This document shows, piece after piece, positions 22,184 to 35,733 of a DNA stretch of 64,000 bases. Source of the DNA: Ailanthus altissimus. Its lineage: Eukaryota > Streptophyta > Magnoliopsida > Sapindales > Simaroubaceae. The DNA is taken from the NCBI GenBank assembly GCA_946807835.1, contig OX327686.1, forward strand, positions 682,001 through 746,000, written 5' to 3'. A program made the translations under genes and the position numbers. How positions within the stretch are numbered: the first letter of the stretch is position 1; every line of letters starts with the position of its first letter. The notes under the pieces were generated by a model that was not told the origin of the DNA, made no database searches, and was given only the letters and a program-made list of their open reading frames with translations.

Positions 22184-22253
22184 GCTGGGCTTACGTGCCA
22201 AACGGTGCGTCGGCGGCAGGAATTGCCACCGGAAACACGTCGAAGACGGGTGA
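22155..22253 (+). promoter_or_regulatory. Upstream ORF 2 in the CIPK leader, 32 codons
   Basis: ATG at 22155, stop at 22251-22253, starting [13 protein letters not shown]. It overlaps upstream ORF 1 in another frame and ends 98 nt before the main ATG, leaving room for reinitiation. Effect inferred. Confidence 0.4.
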
Positions 22254-22351
22254 TCCCTCAACCTTACACCCCCACCACCAAAAACAAAACCACTCAGAAG
22301 CTTTTCGGAAAATTTCTTTCTATTACTTTGTTCTATCTTTTTACACAAAAG

Positions 22352-23659
22352 ATGGCTGAAGCAGAGGACGTTAGCGGCAGGCCGGCTTTGCTGCATGGGA
22401 AATACGAGCTTGGGCGAATGTTAGGTCACGGAACTTTTGCCAAGGTGTATCTGGCAAGGAATTTGCAGACGGGAAAAAGCATGGCCATGAAGATTGTTGG
22501 GAAAGAGAAGGTGATAAAAGTTGGGATGATGGAGCAAATCAAGCGAGAAATTGCCGTCATGAAGATGGTGAAGCACAATAACATCGTCGAGCTACACGAG
22601 GTCATGGCAAGCAAGTCGAAAATCTACTTCGCCATGGAGCTCGTCAGAGGCGGCGAGCTCTTCAACAAGATTGCCAAGGGGAGGTTGAGAGAAGATGTGG
22701 CGAGAGTCTATTTCCAACAACTGATCTCAGCCATCGATTTCTGCCACAGCCGCGGCGTTTATCACCGGGACTTGAAGCCCGAGAATCTCCTCCTGGACGA
22801 AGATGGCAACTTGAAGGTCACGGATTTCGGGCTCAGTGCTTTCTCCGAGCACTTGAAGCAAGATGGGTTGTTGCATACAACCTGCGGGACTCCAGCTTAC
22901 GTAGCTCCGGAAGTTATCGGCAAACAGGGATACGATGGAGCCAAAGCGGATATTTGGTCATGTGGAGTGATCTTGTACGTGCTGCTTGCTGGGTTCTTGC
23001 CATTTCAGGATGATAATATCGTGGCCATGTACAGGAAAATTTACCGGGGAGACTTCAAGTGCCCGCCATGGTTCTCATCTGAGGCTAGGAGATTAGTCAC
23101 CAAGCTGCTTGATCCAAACTCCAATACCAGAATCACAATCTCCAAGATCATGGAATCATCCTGGTTCAAAAAATCCGCCCCCAAGCCTGTGAAGGAATTT
23201 GAAGCCAACACATTTGATGATGAAATTGGAGGCCATAGCGACAAATCGAAACAGCCCGAGACTCTCAATGCGTTTCACATCATTTCTCTATCACAAGGGT
23301 TCGATTTGTCACCTTTGTTCGAGGAGAAAAAGAGGGAGGAGAAAGAGGAGCTGAGATTCGCAACAACGAGGCCAGCAAGCAGTGTGATTTCAAGATTTGA
23401 GGAAGTGGCCAAGGCCATGAAGTTCAACGTGAAGAAGAGTGAATCAAGAGTCATACTGCAAGGCCAAGAGAGCGGAAGGAAAGGAAAATTAGCCATTAAC
23501 GCCGATATTTTCGCCGTGACGCCGTCGTTTTTGGTGGTGGAAGTGAAGAAAGACAATGGCGACACATTGGAATACAACCAATTCTGCACCAAGGAGCTCC
23601 GGCCGGCGCTCAAGGACATTGTTTGGATGTCAACGACAGATCATTCTACAATTGCTTGA
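22352..23659 (+). CDS. CIPK6: CBL-interacting protein kinase, CIPK6-like
   Basis: A 435-residue Ser/Thr kinase of the SnRK3 family, which is activated by calcineurin B-like calcium sensors and phosphorylates ion channels and transporters at membranes. Residues 18 to about 275 form the kinase domain: glycine loop GHGTFAKV (25-32), catalytic Lys47, HRD at 138-140, DFG at 158-160, APE at 185-187. The NAF motif starts at Asn306 ([19 protein letters not shown]) and binds the CBL; a phosphatase-interaction region follows from about residue 340. All catalytic residues are present and the length is normal. ATG 22352 fits the family N-terminus; an in-frame extension upstream begins only at GTG and is rejected. 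The gene is intronless, like one of the two main CIPK classes. The motifs [33 protein letters not shown] and [12 protein letters not shown] point to CIPK6 rather than CIPK11 or CIPK14. Confidence 0.96.
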   Translation: MAEAEDVSGRPALLHGKYELGRMLGHGTFAKVYLARNLQTGKSMAMKIVGKEKVIKVGMMEQIKREIAVMKMVKHNNIVELHEVMASKSKIYFAMELVRGGELFNKIAKGRLREDVARVYFQQLISAIDFCHSRGVYHRDLKPENLLLDEDGNLKVTDFGLSAFSEHLKQDGLLHTTCGTPAYVAPEVIGKQGYDGAKADIWSCGVILYVLLAGFLPFQDDNIVAMYRKIYRGDFKCPPWFSSEARRLVTKLLDPNSNTRITISKIMESSWFKKSAPKPVKEFEANTFDDEIGGHSDKSKQPETLNAFHIISLSQGFDLSPLFEEKKREEKEELRFATTRPASSVISRFEEVAKAMKFNVKKSESRVILQGQESGRKGKLAINADIFAVTPSFLVVEVKKDNGDTLEYNQFCTKELRPALKDIVWMSTTDHSTIA

Positions 23660-26600
23660 AAGCTTCGAAGAAGAAGAAGAAAAAATATGCAATGATTGTT
23701 GATCAAATTATGTGTTTAGTTAAAATCCAATTAGGTGATCATTGTTCATGATGTTCTTGATTTATTGGGGTATTGGAATGGAATGTCAATTAATATGATG
23801 ATGAAAAATTGGAAACAAAGGAGGGCCTTGATTTTTTTTTTTTATTTTTCTTATCTTTGTGTCGTGTTGAGTTGGTGTTTGTTTTCATTGTTCTGGGTTG
23901 GGTTGAATTGAATTATTGTTCTGCCAAATATGAATTTGTGATCATCATGTAATGGTTGTAGTGTTTATGTGAATTGTTATTGATTAATTGATTTTGCATT
24001 TCAATATTTTCTTTTTCTTTCTGTTGGTTAGGCTATCTTTTTCCTCTACCTTTTTGCAGAGTCACTTTGTCATCTTATTATTATTACTATTATTATCACA
24101 GTACCAAGGCCAAGTTGTGTATCTTTTTATTCATACTGAACAGACAAAATAGAAATTGACAACTATATTTCTGTAAAAGGAAACAAATAACTTTTTTTTT
24201 TTAAAAAAAAAAAAAGACTTCAAATGTTTTCAAATTTCAATAATCTTGAGGTATTATCTAGATTCAAATTCTTAGAACTTAAGTAACCTTGAAATTATAT
24301 CTTCTATGTAATTCAATTAATTTTTAAAAGTGGGCAAACTCATTATTAGAAAAATTGAAAGCACTTCTGCACTTACTTAATGGTTTAGTGATGAACTTTC
24401 AGTACATCTTAAAAATCTTTAATTCGAATCTTCTTTTTCTCATATTAAAAAAAAAAAAACTTTTGAGTAACATTATCAACAATATTAATTCTCCAAACAA
24501 TAATATCAAAAATATTCTTGCTAATACATAACTTAACACATTTGTGCTTGATTTATATGAAAATTTTGAGAAGTTTTGGTCTTTAAACTTTTTTTTTCAT
24601 TATTTGATTTAGGGCTTCATTAATTTATTAACATCACAAAGGGATGTTAATTTTTTTTATATATAAAAATAGCCATTAAAAAATAAAATAAAATAATAAT
24701 CCAAGACCTAAAAAATATTTTATGAAAATTTATTGAATGTAGTGAAAATTAAAATAAATATTGGACCCTTATGTAAAAATAATTATTCTAAAGAATCTAT
24801 ATCCATATCCTAATCCTCGAGTCTTTCTAGTCACGTACGCGCAGGCATGGCTCGTGCATGTCACTTGCAAAGTGATGATTAAAGTTTTTTTGTCAGTTTT
24901 TATACTTTACAATAAAATGACACGTGGCAATAGATGAATGGAGATGCCTTTAAATCTGATGCTGATAGCTCATTCTCAATTATTGTCCTTTCAATAGTTC
25001 ATGTTGCTTTCAGTTTTCACTTGCATCAGCTTTGTTACACTTTTTTTACAATGTCCATAAGCTCATGAGGTCCTCTTTTTCTTTTTTCTCTGATCAATAT
25101 TCAATTGGATGGATAAAATAAAAGCTAACTAGCTCTAAGCCTCTAGCTAGCTTCTGTGTCATCTGCCTGATAATAATCTCCTTTGTGATCTGGGCATGTT
25201 TTCAAATCACATGGGGTTTGGCATCATCTTTCTCCATTCTTTATCACCATTGATACTTGTATGTATTAATTTGTTTTGATTTTGATGGATTACATGAGAT
25301 TTTATGTGTAGATAGAATCGATTTGATCGGTATGATTCATGAAAATAGATGATTAATGTTTATGTGTCTAATAATTTGATCTACTTAAATTTTAATTCAA
25401 GTTTGATTTACAGTAGCATTCCAATAAAGTGGATTAAAAATATTAGAATTGATTATTATTGAAACACTTATTTTATAGTCTACTAATAGATTTATTAGTT
25501 CGTTTCTATTGCAGTTGAGAGGCAGACATAAATATAGTTTAAGAAGGAAAGCCACAATAAAGTATGTTCACAATTTAAAAATAAAAAATAATTAGTCGAT
25601 ATAAAATTATGATTAATTAAAATTAAACGAATATTTAATGTTGTGAAATGTATTAATTTTATATTTTATAATTCTATTGAACTTAGTTCAAAAACATATT
25701 AGAACTAATTCAAAATAAGTCTTTGGTGGCGTAACTTAAAATTTTGATTAGAAAGGCTTTAATGTCTCTTCACCTAATTGAATAATGATCAAATTAGGTG
25801 GATTGTAAATATATATATATATATATGAAAGATGAGAAATTTAAACTCAAAAATTTTATTTTAATAAAAAAATAATGTACAAACTCATTATTATTTTGGA
25901 CCATTCAAATAAGTACTACTAATTATTAGTAGTTACTCATCAAATTAGGTTAGCATAGAACTGTTTTCTTGAGAATTAGTTTTAATGGTCCAAGCTATAT
26001 AAGAGGAATATGAAAATTGGCTTGCTCACATGTGAAGCAAGCAAAAGGGTAGGTTGATATTCAAGCTCTGAGCAAAATTTCTCAAATTCCAAGACCAACT
26101 TACATGAACAAGGCATCAACTTTTGCAATACAAAAAAAAAAAAAAAAAAAAAACCAAAAACAAATACGTGGTTGCAATTTAGGCAATCTTTCTACAATAA
26201 TAGGAAAATATTTTTTGTAAATTTTGAGTGTGGAAAATTTGTTTGGATTAAGTTCTTCAGAGAAACTTATAAAATCATATTTTTATCATTAATTGACAAT
26301 TTCAAACCAACTTGATGCCGCAATTGATGTTAAACAAACCTAAATACCTCGTACAATATTTTTAAATCATACTAAACCAAGACATTTCAAATGGGTCTCT
26401 TCATTACTCTTTTAAAAAAACCAAATAAATATATAAATAAATAAATCATTTTTAATTGTAATTTAAGTCATAATTGCTTGCCGGTCCGGCCACTTGGACG
26501 GTTCATATTTGTACAACAAGGATCTCCAACTAAATCATATGCTAAATAATGCAATTAAATATTTCAAACCTCTAATAATGACTGATGAACCAATTTAAAA

Positions 26601-27131
26601 CCAAGACTTAGTAAGCCCCATGTTCAATTTTTAATTACATGCCATTAGTTCTAAAAATTGAATCATTATACCCAAAGGAATCGTACCTAGTTTAGTCAGT
26701 AGTGATCATTAGTCATTACAAGTGAGGTCAAGATATGGGTTCTATAAGTTGAAAATGAAGGTTGATGCCTTGATGGTGATCAAACAAGTGGGGTCAACTG
26801 TTTTGGTTTGTTGCTTGATCAAAGGTGATTAGTGGTCTTAATCACATTAATTTGGGATTAGTTTTTGGGTCATGGTCAAGGTTAATCAAATTAATGAAAG
26901 ACAAATAGTTTGAGGACATGCTTTGATTATGCTTCAAGGTTCTTCTTGTTAGTCTTGCTCTTAAATCATGATGTCGTCATGTGTTTCATGTCTAGAAAAT
27001 TAGGCCCATTTCTTGAACTGAACATCAAGGCCCACTTCAGAATGAAACAATATCATATGTTTCTTCACAACATTAATGAACACTATGATCATCAAGGTTG
27101 GAGAAGAAATGGATAAATTATATACATAGAG
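23660..27131. other. 3' flank of CIPK and intergenic DNA
   Basis: The 3' UTR of the kinase probably occupies about 23660-24000; no single poly(A) signal can be assigned. At 24828-24915 there is a less AT-rich patch with CACGTACGCG, CGTGCATG and the G-box GACACGTGGC. A 22-base poly-A run lies near 26131. No further gene seen. Confidence 0.45.
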
Positions 27132-27295
27132 AAATGATTTAGTGAGTTATGTAGTTTACCATATGGTGGCAATACTGTTATGTGATAGTGTTTAATTAAT
27201 TTACAACTTCTGCATAATTTATAATGTATTACAAAAATTTTATATTTATCAAAAAAAAATTTATATGATGAGTTACGTAACCTATTAAATCATTT
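27132..27295. mobile_element. MITE family 2
   Basis: About 164 bp. The left arm reads AAATGATTTAGTGAGTTATG and the reverse complement of the right arm AAATGATTTAATAGGTTACG; both continue TAR.TYA.CATAT. The interior has TTTATAATGTATTACAAAAATTT-like sequence shared with 61488-61656 and 7443-7875. Non-coding. Confidence 0.6.
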
Positions 27296-30200
27296 TTCTG
27301 TTTTCTAAAATGTGTGATGACAATCTATAGATTAATCTTTGTTGAAAACAAATCTCTTTAATGGTGTTCATTTTCACACCCTTAGGCACCAAATTGTCCC
27401 TAGATGTAAAGTCACACAAAGGATCTTTTATATATCATTCACCAAGATAATAACATAACACAAAGTGATTTGGGCTAAACCCATAATTTGCTTGGCATAA
27501 GGGCTTTGATTTTGGACATTGAAACCATTTTATTAGAAGGGCTGAAAATTTTCCTACAACTAATAAGATCATCAAGTTTGTGTGAATCTTAAAAGCTTAA
27601 TTGATTAGCTTTACAGAAAATTCTGAAAGCTTTATGAGTTCACTCCTTGTTATTTCTTGTTTCTCATTATCATTTTCAAGTCTCAGTTCTTGCACAATCC
27701 TGATTGAGTGCTTTAGAAACTAAAGTTTTGATTTCATATTTTAACTACATATATTGATGCATTAAAAATTGATTTGAGATAGAGTTGCTTCTACTTAAAT
27801 TTAGAAGAACAAAAGGTAAAATATTTGGTAAATACTAATACTATTTCATTTTACAACTAGTAGTTTACCAAATATTTTTTTAAGTGATTTACTTTTAAGA
27901 CACAACAGAATCACTTCTATAACAAACAAACTCTACCAAATTTGAGATAAAATTTCAATCCTATTATCATCAACAATTGAGTAAATTTTCAATTTTTTTT
28001 TTAAAAAAAAAAAAACTTAATTGGGTTTATAAAATAAGTCTAAATAGTTGTAGCTTCTGTTATTTTTAAAAATTTTTACTACCTTACAGCAGCTTGGTTA
28101 CTAATAAGTTTAATAGATTCAGATGTTGCAACTGTGATTAATGATTTGCTTTCGCATGACCATATCTAATAGATCTTAATTCATTTCTAAAGAAGCTAAT
28201 AGGGTAACTCATAGTTTGGCAAAGTATGCTTTTAAGCTTGGTTCGGATGCTTTCTTGATTTAATTCTTTCTAGAGAGAGCTGGAATCTTTGGTTGAAGAG
28301 AATTTTCCTTTACCATAATTTGAGTTAGTTCAATGGAATATTTTTTCTTTAAAAAAAAATTATCATATTTAACTTTATTTTTTTTAATATTTAAATGTAA
28401 TATTATTGAATAAATTAATAATATTATAATATAAAAATTTTAATATAAAAATTAAAAGATTAACGGACATTACATAAGAATAAGAGTTCGCTTGAACTTA
28501 TTACTCTCTTGTAAAAAAAATATACAAATTTCGTAATAAGAATTTTCCTACTTAAAAATTAATATTACTACCTTTATTAAGAATAGTAAAAAATTACCTT
28601 CACTGTAAAATAAAATTACAAAACCTACCCTCACATATCTAACCTTAAATTAAATACTCAAACTTTCGGTTTTCTCATTGCTATTAATTAATTAATTAAT
28701 TAGCTTCTCAATGCATTAAGAAAATGATGGAAACATTTTGTCAAATTTGAAAGACTTTATAAACATATAAAACTTCACTTTTCTTTTGTTAGGATTTGAA
28801 AAGTGGCGTCCGAATTCATTGCCTCATATTTTCTAATTTTTTTTTTTTTTTTAATTTGAGACAAAAGCCACTTAAACCCATCATAATTGGTTAATTGATC
28901 TAATCCTTAAGCCAAAGTCTAAACCAAAAGGCAAAAGCCAATATCAATTTCTTATTATATAAACAATTGCTATTAGTTTAATTTGTAATAGAATTGGTAA
29001 CATCTTCTTCTTAATTCTTATACTACTAACTACTCCCATTATTGGACTAATGCTTATCAGATCCCAACTTTTAAATTATATCTAATTTGTCATTTTCATG
29101 CTATTATTATTATTATTATTAAATACCTTAAACTATGCATACAAATTAAATTATATAAACTCAATCATACTACTTATTATTTATCATTTTTTTTTATTCT
29201 TCCAATTATATCACACCGCGTCAAATAAAATGAATAAATTTGTGTGATTAGTTTATACAAATAATAGTGTTTATTAAATATGTTAAATTAAATTGATTGT
29301 GTGGTTAGAAAACAAGATTGAGGTGAGTATTATGAGATTGGGCACTTTGTGGAGTCCCCTTATTTGTTAGTGACACATCTAAAGATTGGTCATATATTAA
29401 TATAATTCCTAGAGCTGATAATTAAATAGTATTATAAGGAGAAACTAGAAAGCATGTTCCTTTATTTATTTATTTAAATCTTTATAATAAAATATAAATG
29501 GTATATGTGGAATTCTTAAGCTGATTTTGTTAAGTTTGATGCAACTCTGTTATAAATAGAGAGATAGAATCTGTAACACCATGTTTTTTTTTTTTTTTTA
29601 ACATAATATCTTACATAATTATTTAATTATTCGATCAATGAATATTTAATAGGTTAAATTAAATTTCTAAATATGCATTAATTACACTGTATTAATTATG
29701 CATGTATAGTCTCAATTGAGCTATTAAATGTGTATTACTTTAATACTTTAAACATTATGTAAGATGTTATATAAAAAATATAATATTATAGATCTTGCTC
29801 CATATATATTCCCTTTTTTGCCTTTTATTTATAAATTTATTTTGATTTTTTTAAAAAATTTAGTTATTTATCTCATACCTTACGGTTGATATTAATCCAC
29901 ATTTATAAAAATGAATTTAATGGTGAAGATTCAAGTGGCTTTAAGTTAATTAGACATTTTTACAAGTGAAAGTTTTTTGGTATCATTTTTAAAATAGTCA
30001 AATATGTAAATATAATAGACAATCTTTTAGATATAATATTCTATCCTATTTATAAGGTGAAAGACGGACGGATTCAATTAATTCAACAAACTTACCTTCT
30101 TTTTAAGAATATATATATATATATAAGCTGTGATAGTAGCTTGAGAATTGTGTAAAAAGTAGCTTATAAATATACTCTAAGTTAATTTCACAACAATTTT

Positions 30201-31347
30201 TCAATTGCTCTAATCCAAGACTTATGGCAACCCCTTTGGCTTTTCTTTTTTAAAATTTTATTTTTCTTGTATAGATACTAATTACTCACAATTTTTTTCT
30301 TTTCTCTATGAAAAAATGAAGTGTAAAATAATAAACTTTACTTTGTTTAGGCACCTTCTTCACTCTTATCAATCAACACAAAACAGTCATTTTACATCGA
30401 TTTGTATAATAATCAGGATAATATTACATTATACATCAACAAATGTTCGAATTAAATAATTTTTATAAATGAAAAAATAACAATCTCACACACAAAGAAT
30501 AATTACCTTCAACAAAAAAATATATATATATATATAACAGATTGACATTTATTAGGACTCAAACTCCTAATTAAAGCTAGAAAAATATACGAAGTTGCCA
30601 CTAGAGTGAGCACTCAAGTGCGACACAAATAGCCATTTTTAATAACTTAAATTTCTTTTTAATTTCTAATCAACTTATCTATTAAGACACTTTCATTTTT
30701 TTATTAAAAAAAAGTTTATATAGGATAAGAAATTTTACCCACTAAAAATAAACTCTTATTTTTTATTTTTATTCAAATTCAAGTAACTGTGTTCATAAAA
30801 CACATTCGCATCCATTTGAACTATACCTCGGAGGCCTAGTAAAACTGTTTTTCTCGGTTTAATTAACCATCTTCGTTCTTTATATATAATTGCAATATCT
30901 ATCTATCTATCTATCTATCTATATATGTATATATTTAAATTGCCTTTTCAATTCCTTATTTCAGTTTGATCTCGTAAAGATTATTTAAAGGAAGGTGATC
31001 TTTTACAAACAGATAGCAAACATGGAATATTTTATACGAAAGTGACGATTGGTAAATGTGATTATAATTAAAGTTGGCATAGAATAGTCCTTTTTTTTTT
31101 TAACAAAAGAAAACTTTCGTTGGCATAGAATTGTTTTTGATTAGTTGTTTGATTTACAAAATGGGAGTTGAAATTTATTTTGAAGAAAAGAAAAATGCAT
31201 TCGATTTGATCTAAAAGCTAAATGCTTGATTAAGTTAAATAAGGAATTTGCCACTTTCCCTTGTTGTTTGGCATTAGTACTAGTTTTTCACTTTGAGATC
31301 GGATAGATTTCTATTTCTCTTGTATTTTTATCTTCGCATTGATGTCT
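27296..31347. other. AT-rich intergenic, nothing identified
   Basis: Contains an (ATT)n tract near 29103-29125 and a (TATC)n microsatellite at about 30898-30921. No gene, RNA or repeat boundary can be supported. Confidence 0.5.
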
Positions 31348-31945
31348 TATAGCGGTGTGTGATAGTTAAAAAGTAAATTTCTTTATCAGATTTAATAATA
31401 ACGACATCTATTTTCTATAATAATTTTATTATTTGTTTATTTATATTTTACTTTAATAAATATATTTTAATATTTGTTAATTTATTTTAAAATAATATTT
31501 ATTTTAATATTTTTTTATATTGTATCACATAGATCTAAATTTAAAGTGAGTGTTTTATTAATTTTATTCATTTATAGAGTTATTAGTTTTATTTTAGAAT
31601 ATATATTTACTTTATAACATGATAAAATAAGTCTACTTAAAGTTTGTTTTATTGAGATAATCAATTGTTTGTGTTTTAATTTTCTGTAATTTATCAAGTG
31701 TAATGTTAATAAAAAAAAAGTCAATTTTTAAGATAAAAGATTAAAAAAATTTAGAAATGTACTACTCAAAGTATATATATATATATATGGGTGTTCTTTT
31801 GTACGAGTCATCGTGCATAAAAAAATTTATTGTACATCAATAAGATTAAATTGGTAAATCTGATTATATTAAAAATGAGTAATTATAATTAGAAATACAT
31901 CAATGTATTTTATTAATAAAAATATTATTTTGTCAAAAAAAAACA
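31348..31945. repeat. Dispersed repeat, copy 2 (uninterrupted)
   Basis: Full-length counterpart of 12868-13913 without the 347-bp insertion; the empty site is TTTTATTTTAG at 31587-31597. An (AT)n run interrupts it near 31773-31788. Non-coding, family unknown. Confidence 0.65.
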
Positions 31946-32846
31946 CGCAAAAATACAATACAACTTATAAAAAAAAGTTTAAAATAAGAACTATTCTCAG
32001 TATTTACAGTATTATTCCTATGTAGTTAGCAACTTAGCATACATTGCTTATCCATGTAGCCAATATTAACTGCATCTTTAGATGGAGAAGCAAATCTTCT
32101 TTCTTTTTTGGCATATGATGTAATTTTCATGCATATCTAAGAATAGGTTTAGCAAATACATACATACATATACATATATATAATATATATATGTATATAT
32201 ATATAAAGAGAGAGAGAGAGAGAGAGATAATTTAGCAAAAGTAGAATAATTAAATTCCCTGTAAAGAAGCAACCCATTTCAATAAACAAGAATTAATACA
32301 AGATAATTTATGCTTATGGGGTTTGGATAGGTTTTAAAGATTTGTATGGGTGGAGTTGAGGTGTAAAGAGAGCTCTATCACCTCAAGAAAGTGGAGATGT
32401 AATTGCTAGAAGACAAAGACATATACCTACAATTAATCTTTTCTCTTTTTCTTTTATTAAAAAAAAGAATTGCAGATGAAACTCTAGTAATTAAAGTTAA
32501 TATATTTTCTGTCATTGTAAAATTCTTATTTATTTCAATTGAGGTTTTGTGTATTCAAGCTATTCATTTCCTTTTCACTTTTTAGAACAAATGAAAGAAA
32601 TTTATGCTTAACTATTTTGATTCGAGCAAGTATTATTCATGCAGCCCATTTTCAATGCATTCCAAAATATGGACTCAAATCATGTCTTTTTTTTTTATAA
32701 AGTTGAAGTTATATTGTACATTTTTGTGATTATAAAAAGTGTAACAACAAATATACTTATGTCAACAGTTTAATGATAAATGGTTAACAATATATTTATC
32801 TCCTTTTTAACAAAGATTTTAAGTTTAAATCCTCTTTTTTCCATTT

Positions 32847-32881
<35 letters not shown>

Positions 32882-33499
32882 CAGATGACAATTATTAATT
32901 TTTATTTTAGAAAATCTAAAAAACAAATGTAACAACACATGAGGCAAGCCTCTAAGTACAAATAAAATTAAGTTAGTCTATTTATTTAACAAAAACAAAT
33001 AAAAATGTAAAGATGGAGCTTAAGCTAGAGGTAAGCTAAAAAGTGAAATCACAAGTTTTGTTTATTCAAATAATCAATGTTAATTTTGTTTCAGATAAAT
33101 TACATCAGTTTTTTGACAAAATTAAATCTAGCTATATAGCTATGAAACTCATGTTTTAAAGAACGTGGAATTTTGTTCGAGAGATATGAACATATTTTGG
33201 CACTTTGCAAAAAAGTGAAGAGACTTAAAAGTTTGAAATTTTGAGCAATGAAATTATGTAATAATGTTTAACATTGACTTGTTGGTTCGAGTAGAAGAAG
33301 ATAAATTGGTTAAAGCAAAATGATGAAACTTTAGGCACTTGAGGCTTTTGTGGGTGGTGAAGCAAATGATGAAAATATGTCTTTTTTTTTTTTTGGCTGA
33401 TGTGAAAATTGATGATTAAAAATTAAAAATAAAATAATTTAGAATTAAGTTGATAAAAAAGAGATATATGGTAGAGATGCAATGGAGTATCAAAATATA
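31946..33499. other. AT-rich intergenic with microsatellites
   Basis: (AG)n at about 32206-32227 and a 31-base (AT)n at 32850-32880. No gene supported. Confidence 0.5.
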
Positions 33500-33900
33500 A
33501 GGGTGAGATAGTACTTAAACATTGGGGCGTGAAAAGAACAGTATCACGGCGCAATAAAGACACCTGAAAGAAATTGAGGTGGTGCCACAATGCCAACTTT
33601 TTACTAGCAGGAGAGCCTAGTTTTTACCCGTGCAACGCCAATACCTAAAAAATCTAGCACTGCAGTGCCACCGGGTTAGGTCATGGCTCCAATGATGGTT
33701 TACCTTGCGATTTTTTATGTTTTATAATATTTAAACTTCTTTTTTTAAATACAACTCGAATTAGAATTTACACAGAACATAAAAAGTTATATATAAGCTT
33801 TTGTTTTAGTTTGAGAGATATTATCAACGAGAAAGTATTCATTATAATTTTTAAGAGAGATCTTTATAATCATTGATTCAATAAAATAGACTAGTATTTT
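33500..33900 (+). mobile_element. Possible degraded copia LTR remnant
   Basis: A less AT-rich block (33530-33720) with GTGCCACAATGCC, GCAACGCC and CTGCAGTGCCACC recalls the GC-rich U3 of the LTRs at 54162 and 60325. It is followed, as there, by AACTCGAATTAGAATTT, an ATATATAAGC TATA-like site and a GAGAGATATTATC region. No ends were found. Weak call. Confidence 0.3.
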
Positions 33901-34198
33901 GATTCACCTTAAATATAAATAATTATTAAATTATGTAAATTTTTATATTGTGTGTTTATTCTTTGCTTTCTATTCCTTATATTATTCTTTTTGATTCCAC
34001 ATTCTTAATTACTTATATTTGTAAAATCCTAACAAATGCTTACTATAAAGTTCATATAATGCACTTTTGTAAAATTATATATTTATCAAACACTAATATT
34101 TGTTATTCTTTAATTATTTCTTCTACTCTATAATAACTATGACATCAAAACGTTAATGTCTCTATATAAACTCAATATCGCTATATATATATATACAT

Positions 34199-34388
34199 GA
34201 GTAATACTATACTTAAAACTGTATTTTAAAATTTTTATCTTGAATTATATGTCAAGTAATTATTGAGTGGCGAAATGATATGATGAGTAATTTTAAAATT
34301 TATAAAAATTAATTACTCAAAAATTACTTGACACATTATTTAGAATAAAATTTTTGAAATTAAAAATAAAAATATGTAATATTATTCG
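34199..34388. mobile_element. MITE family 1 copy
   Basis: Left GAGTAATACTATACTTAAAA with TATTTTAAAATTTTTATC; right GTAATATTATTC as the inverted end. The interior includes GTCAAGTAATTATTGAGTGG and ATTACTTGACACATTATTTA. An (AT)n tract lies on each side. Confidence 0.6.
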
Positions 34389-35702
34389 TGTATATATATA
34401 TATATATATATACATATGAGAAATTATGATGATAAGGGTGTTTTAAATTCCCTAACATGCATGAAATCCTCATGTTATGTATAGAAAAAAACCCAAAAAA
34501 AAAAAAAAAAAACTCCAGAAATTAATAATCAATTATATCGTTATTGATTCATTACTACAAGGTCATAGCAAGCTTTTAGATTTAAAATAATTAGTATGAG
34601 CATTTATCAGTAAAGCATTAATTATAAATCAATAATCATACTCCTCTTCACTCCAAAATAATTGGACTAATTAATTGGAATTAAATTAACTCTTAAGTCG
34701 AACATGAACATGCACATCTAATGGCATCTTTTTTTTTTCTATCACCTCCCTAATTGAAATTAATTGTGAAATAATTTCATTAAGACCTAATTATTTTATT
34801 TCTCATTGAAATAAATGCAACATGTATATAAAAACATATCACCTCGGCGTCACATTCTCTTAAACATTCATAAACATCGTTTTATTTAGGGGCAAATCTT
34901 TGAACATATAATCTAAATTAATGACCCTTTATGATATGATTTAGATCTTAATAATCAATAATCATCACCAAAAAATAAATAAATAAAAAGAAGTAAATTT
35001 GGTCCATGTCCCATGTGGCTTGTTGATCCATCGAAAACATAAAACCAATATTAATTTATTTCATTTTCTCCGTTGAATTATGGATTAATTTGAAGGCAAA
35101 AACAAGCACATTTTGACTGCATTTATTATGGCTTAATTAAAAAAAATTAAATTCAAACCAATTTTTTTAAATAAAATATACAACACAACCCTTAGGCTCT
35201 TCTTGGAAAGTTCTCATAGTAATTAATGAATGATCAAAGATTTATTATACAGCATGTCTGACTGCTTCTTGTTTATTTAATTTAATAGAGCAAAATTATT
35301 GACTAAAGTATTATTTATTTTTTCATTCTTGAAATTCTCTGCTTTACAGTTTATAATATGATACAATGAACGTGGTTCCAAACAAATAAGATTTGAAGAG
35401 AGTAATAAAATTACTAATAAATTTAGAAACATGATCTTTGATGCTATATATTTTATATAATTTTTAAACTGTTAAATTTAATGTACATCTAATATTAGAT
35501 TAAATTTTAAATATGTATTAATTACGTATGTTTAGTTACAATTAAGTAATTAAATATATATTAATCTAACGGTTTAAAAATTATATAAACTATTGTATCA
35601 AAAATATGATATCATAAATCTTGTGCCATAAATTTAATTTGGGCTAGTGTTAACACTTAAATCTCTATGTGATATATAAATCATACATATCTAAAGAATT
35701 GA

Positions 35703-35733
<31 letters not shown>

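Noticed and set aside
22205..22351. N-terminal extension of the CIPK reading frame
   Set aside because: The open frame extends upstream only to a GTG; the first in-frame ATG is 22352 and matches the family start.
24990..25200. Possible microRNA precursor
   Set aside because: Palindromic CTAGCTAGC-type words occur, but no long stem and no match to a plant microRNA I know could be seen.
30898..30921. Array of short repeats resembling CRISPR
   Set aside because: It is a simple (TATC)n microsatellite without spacers, in plant nuclear DNA.
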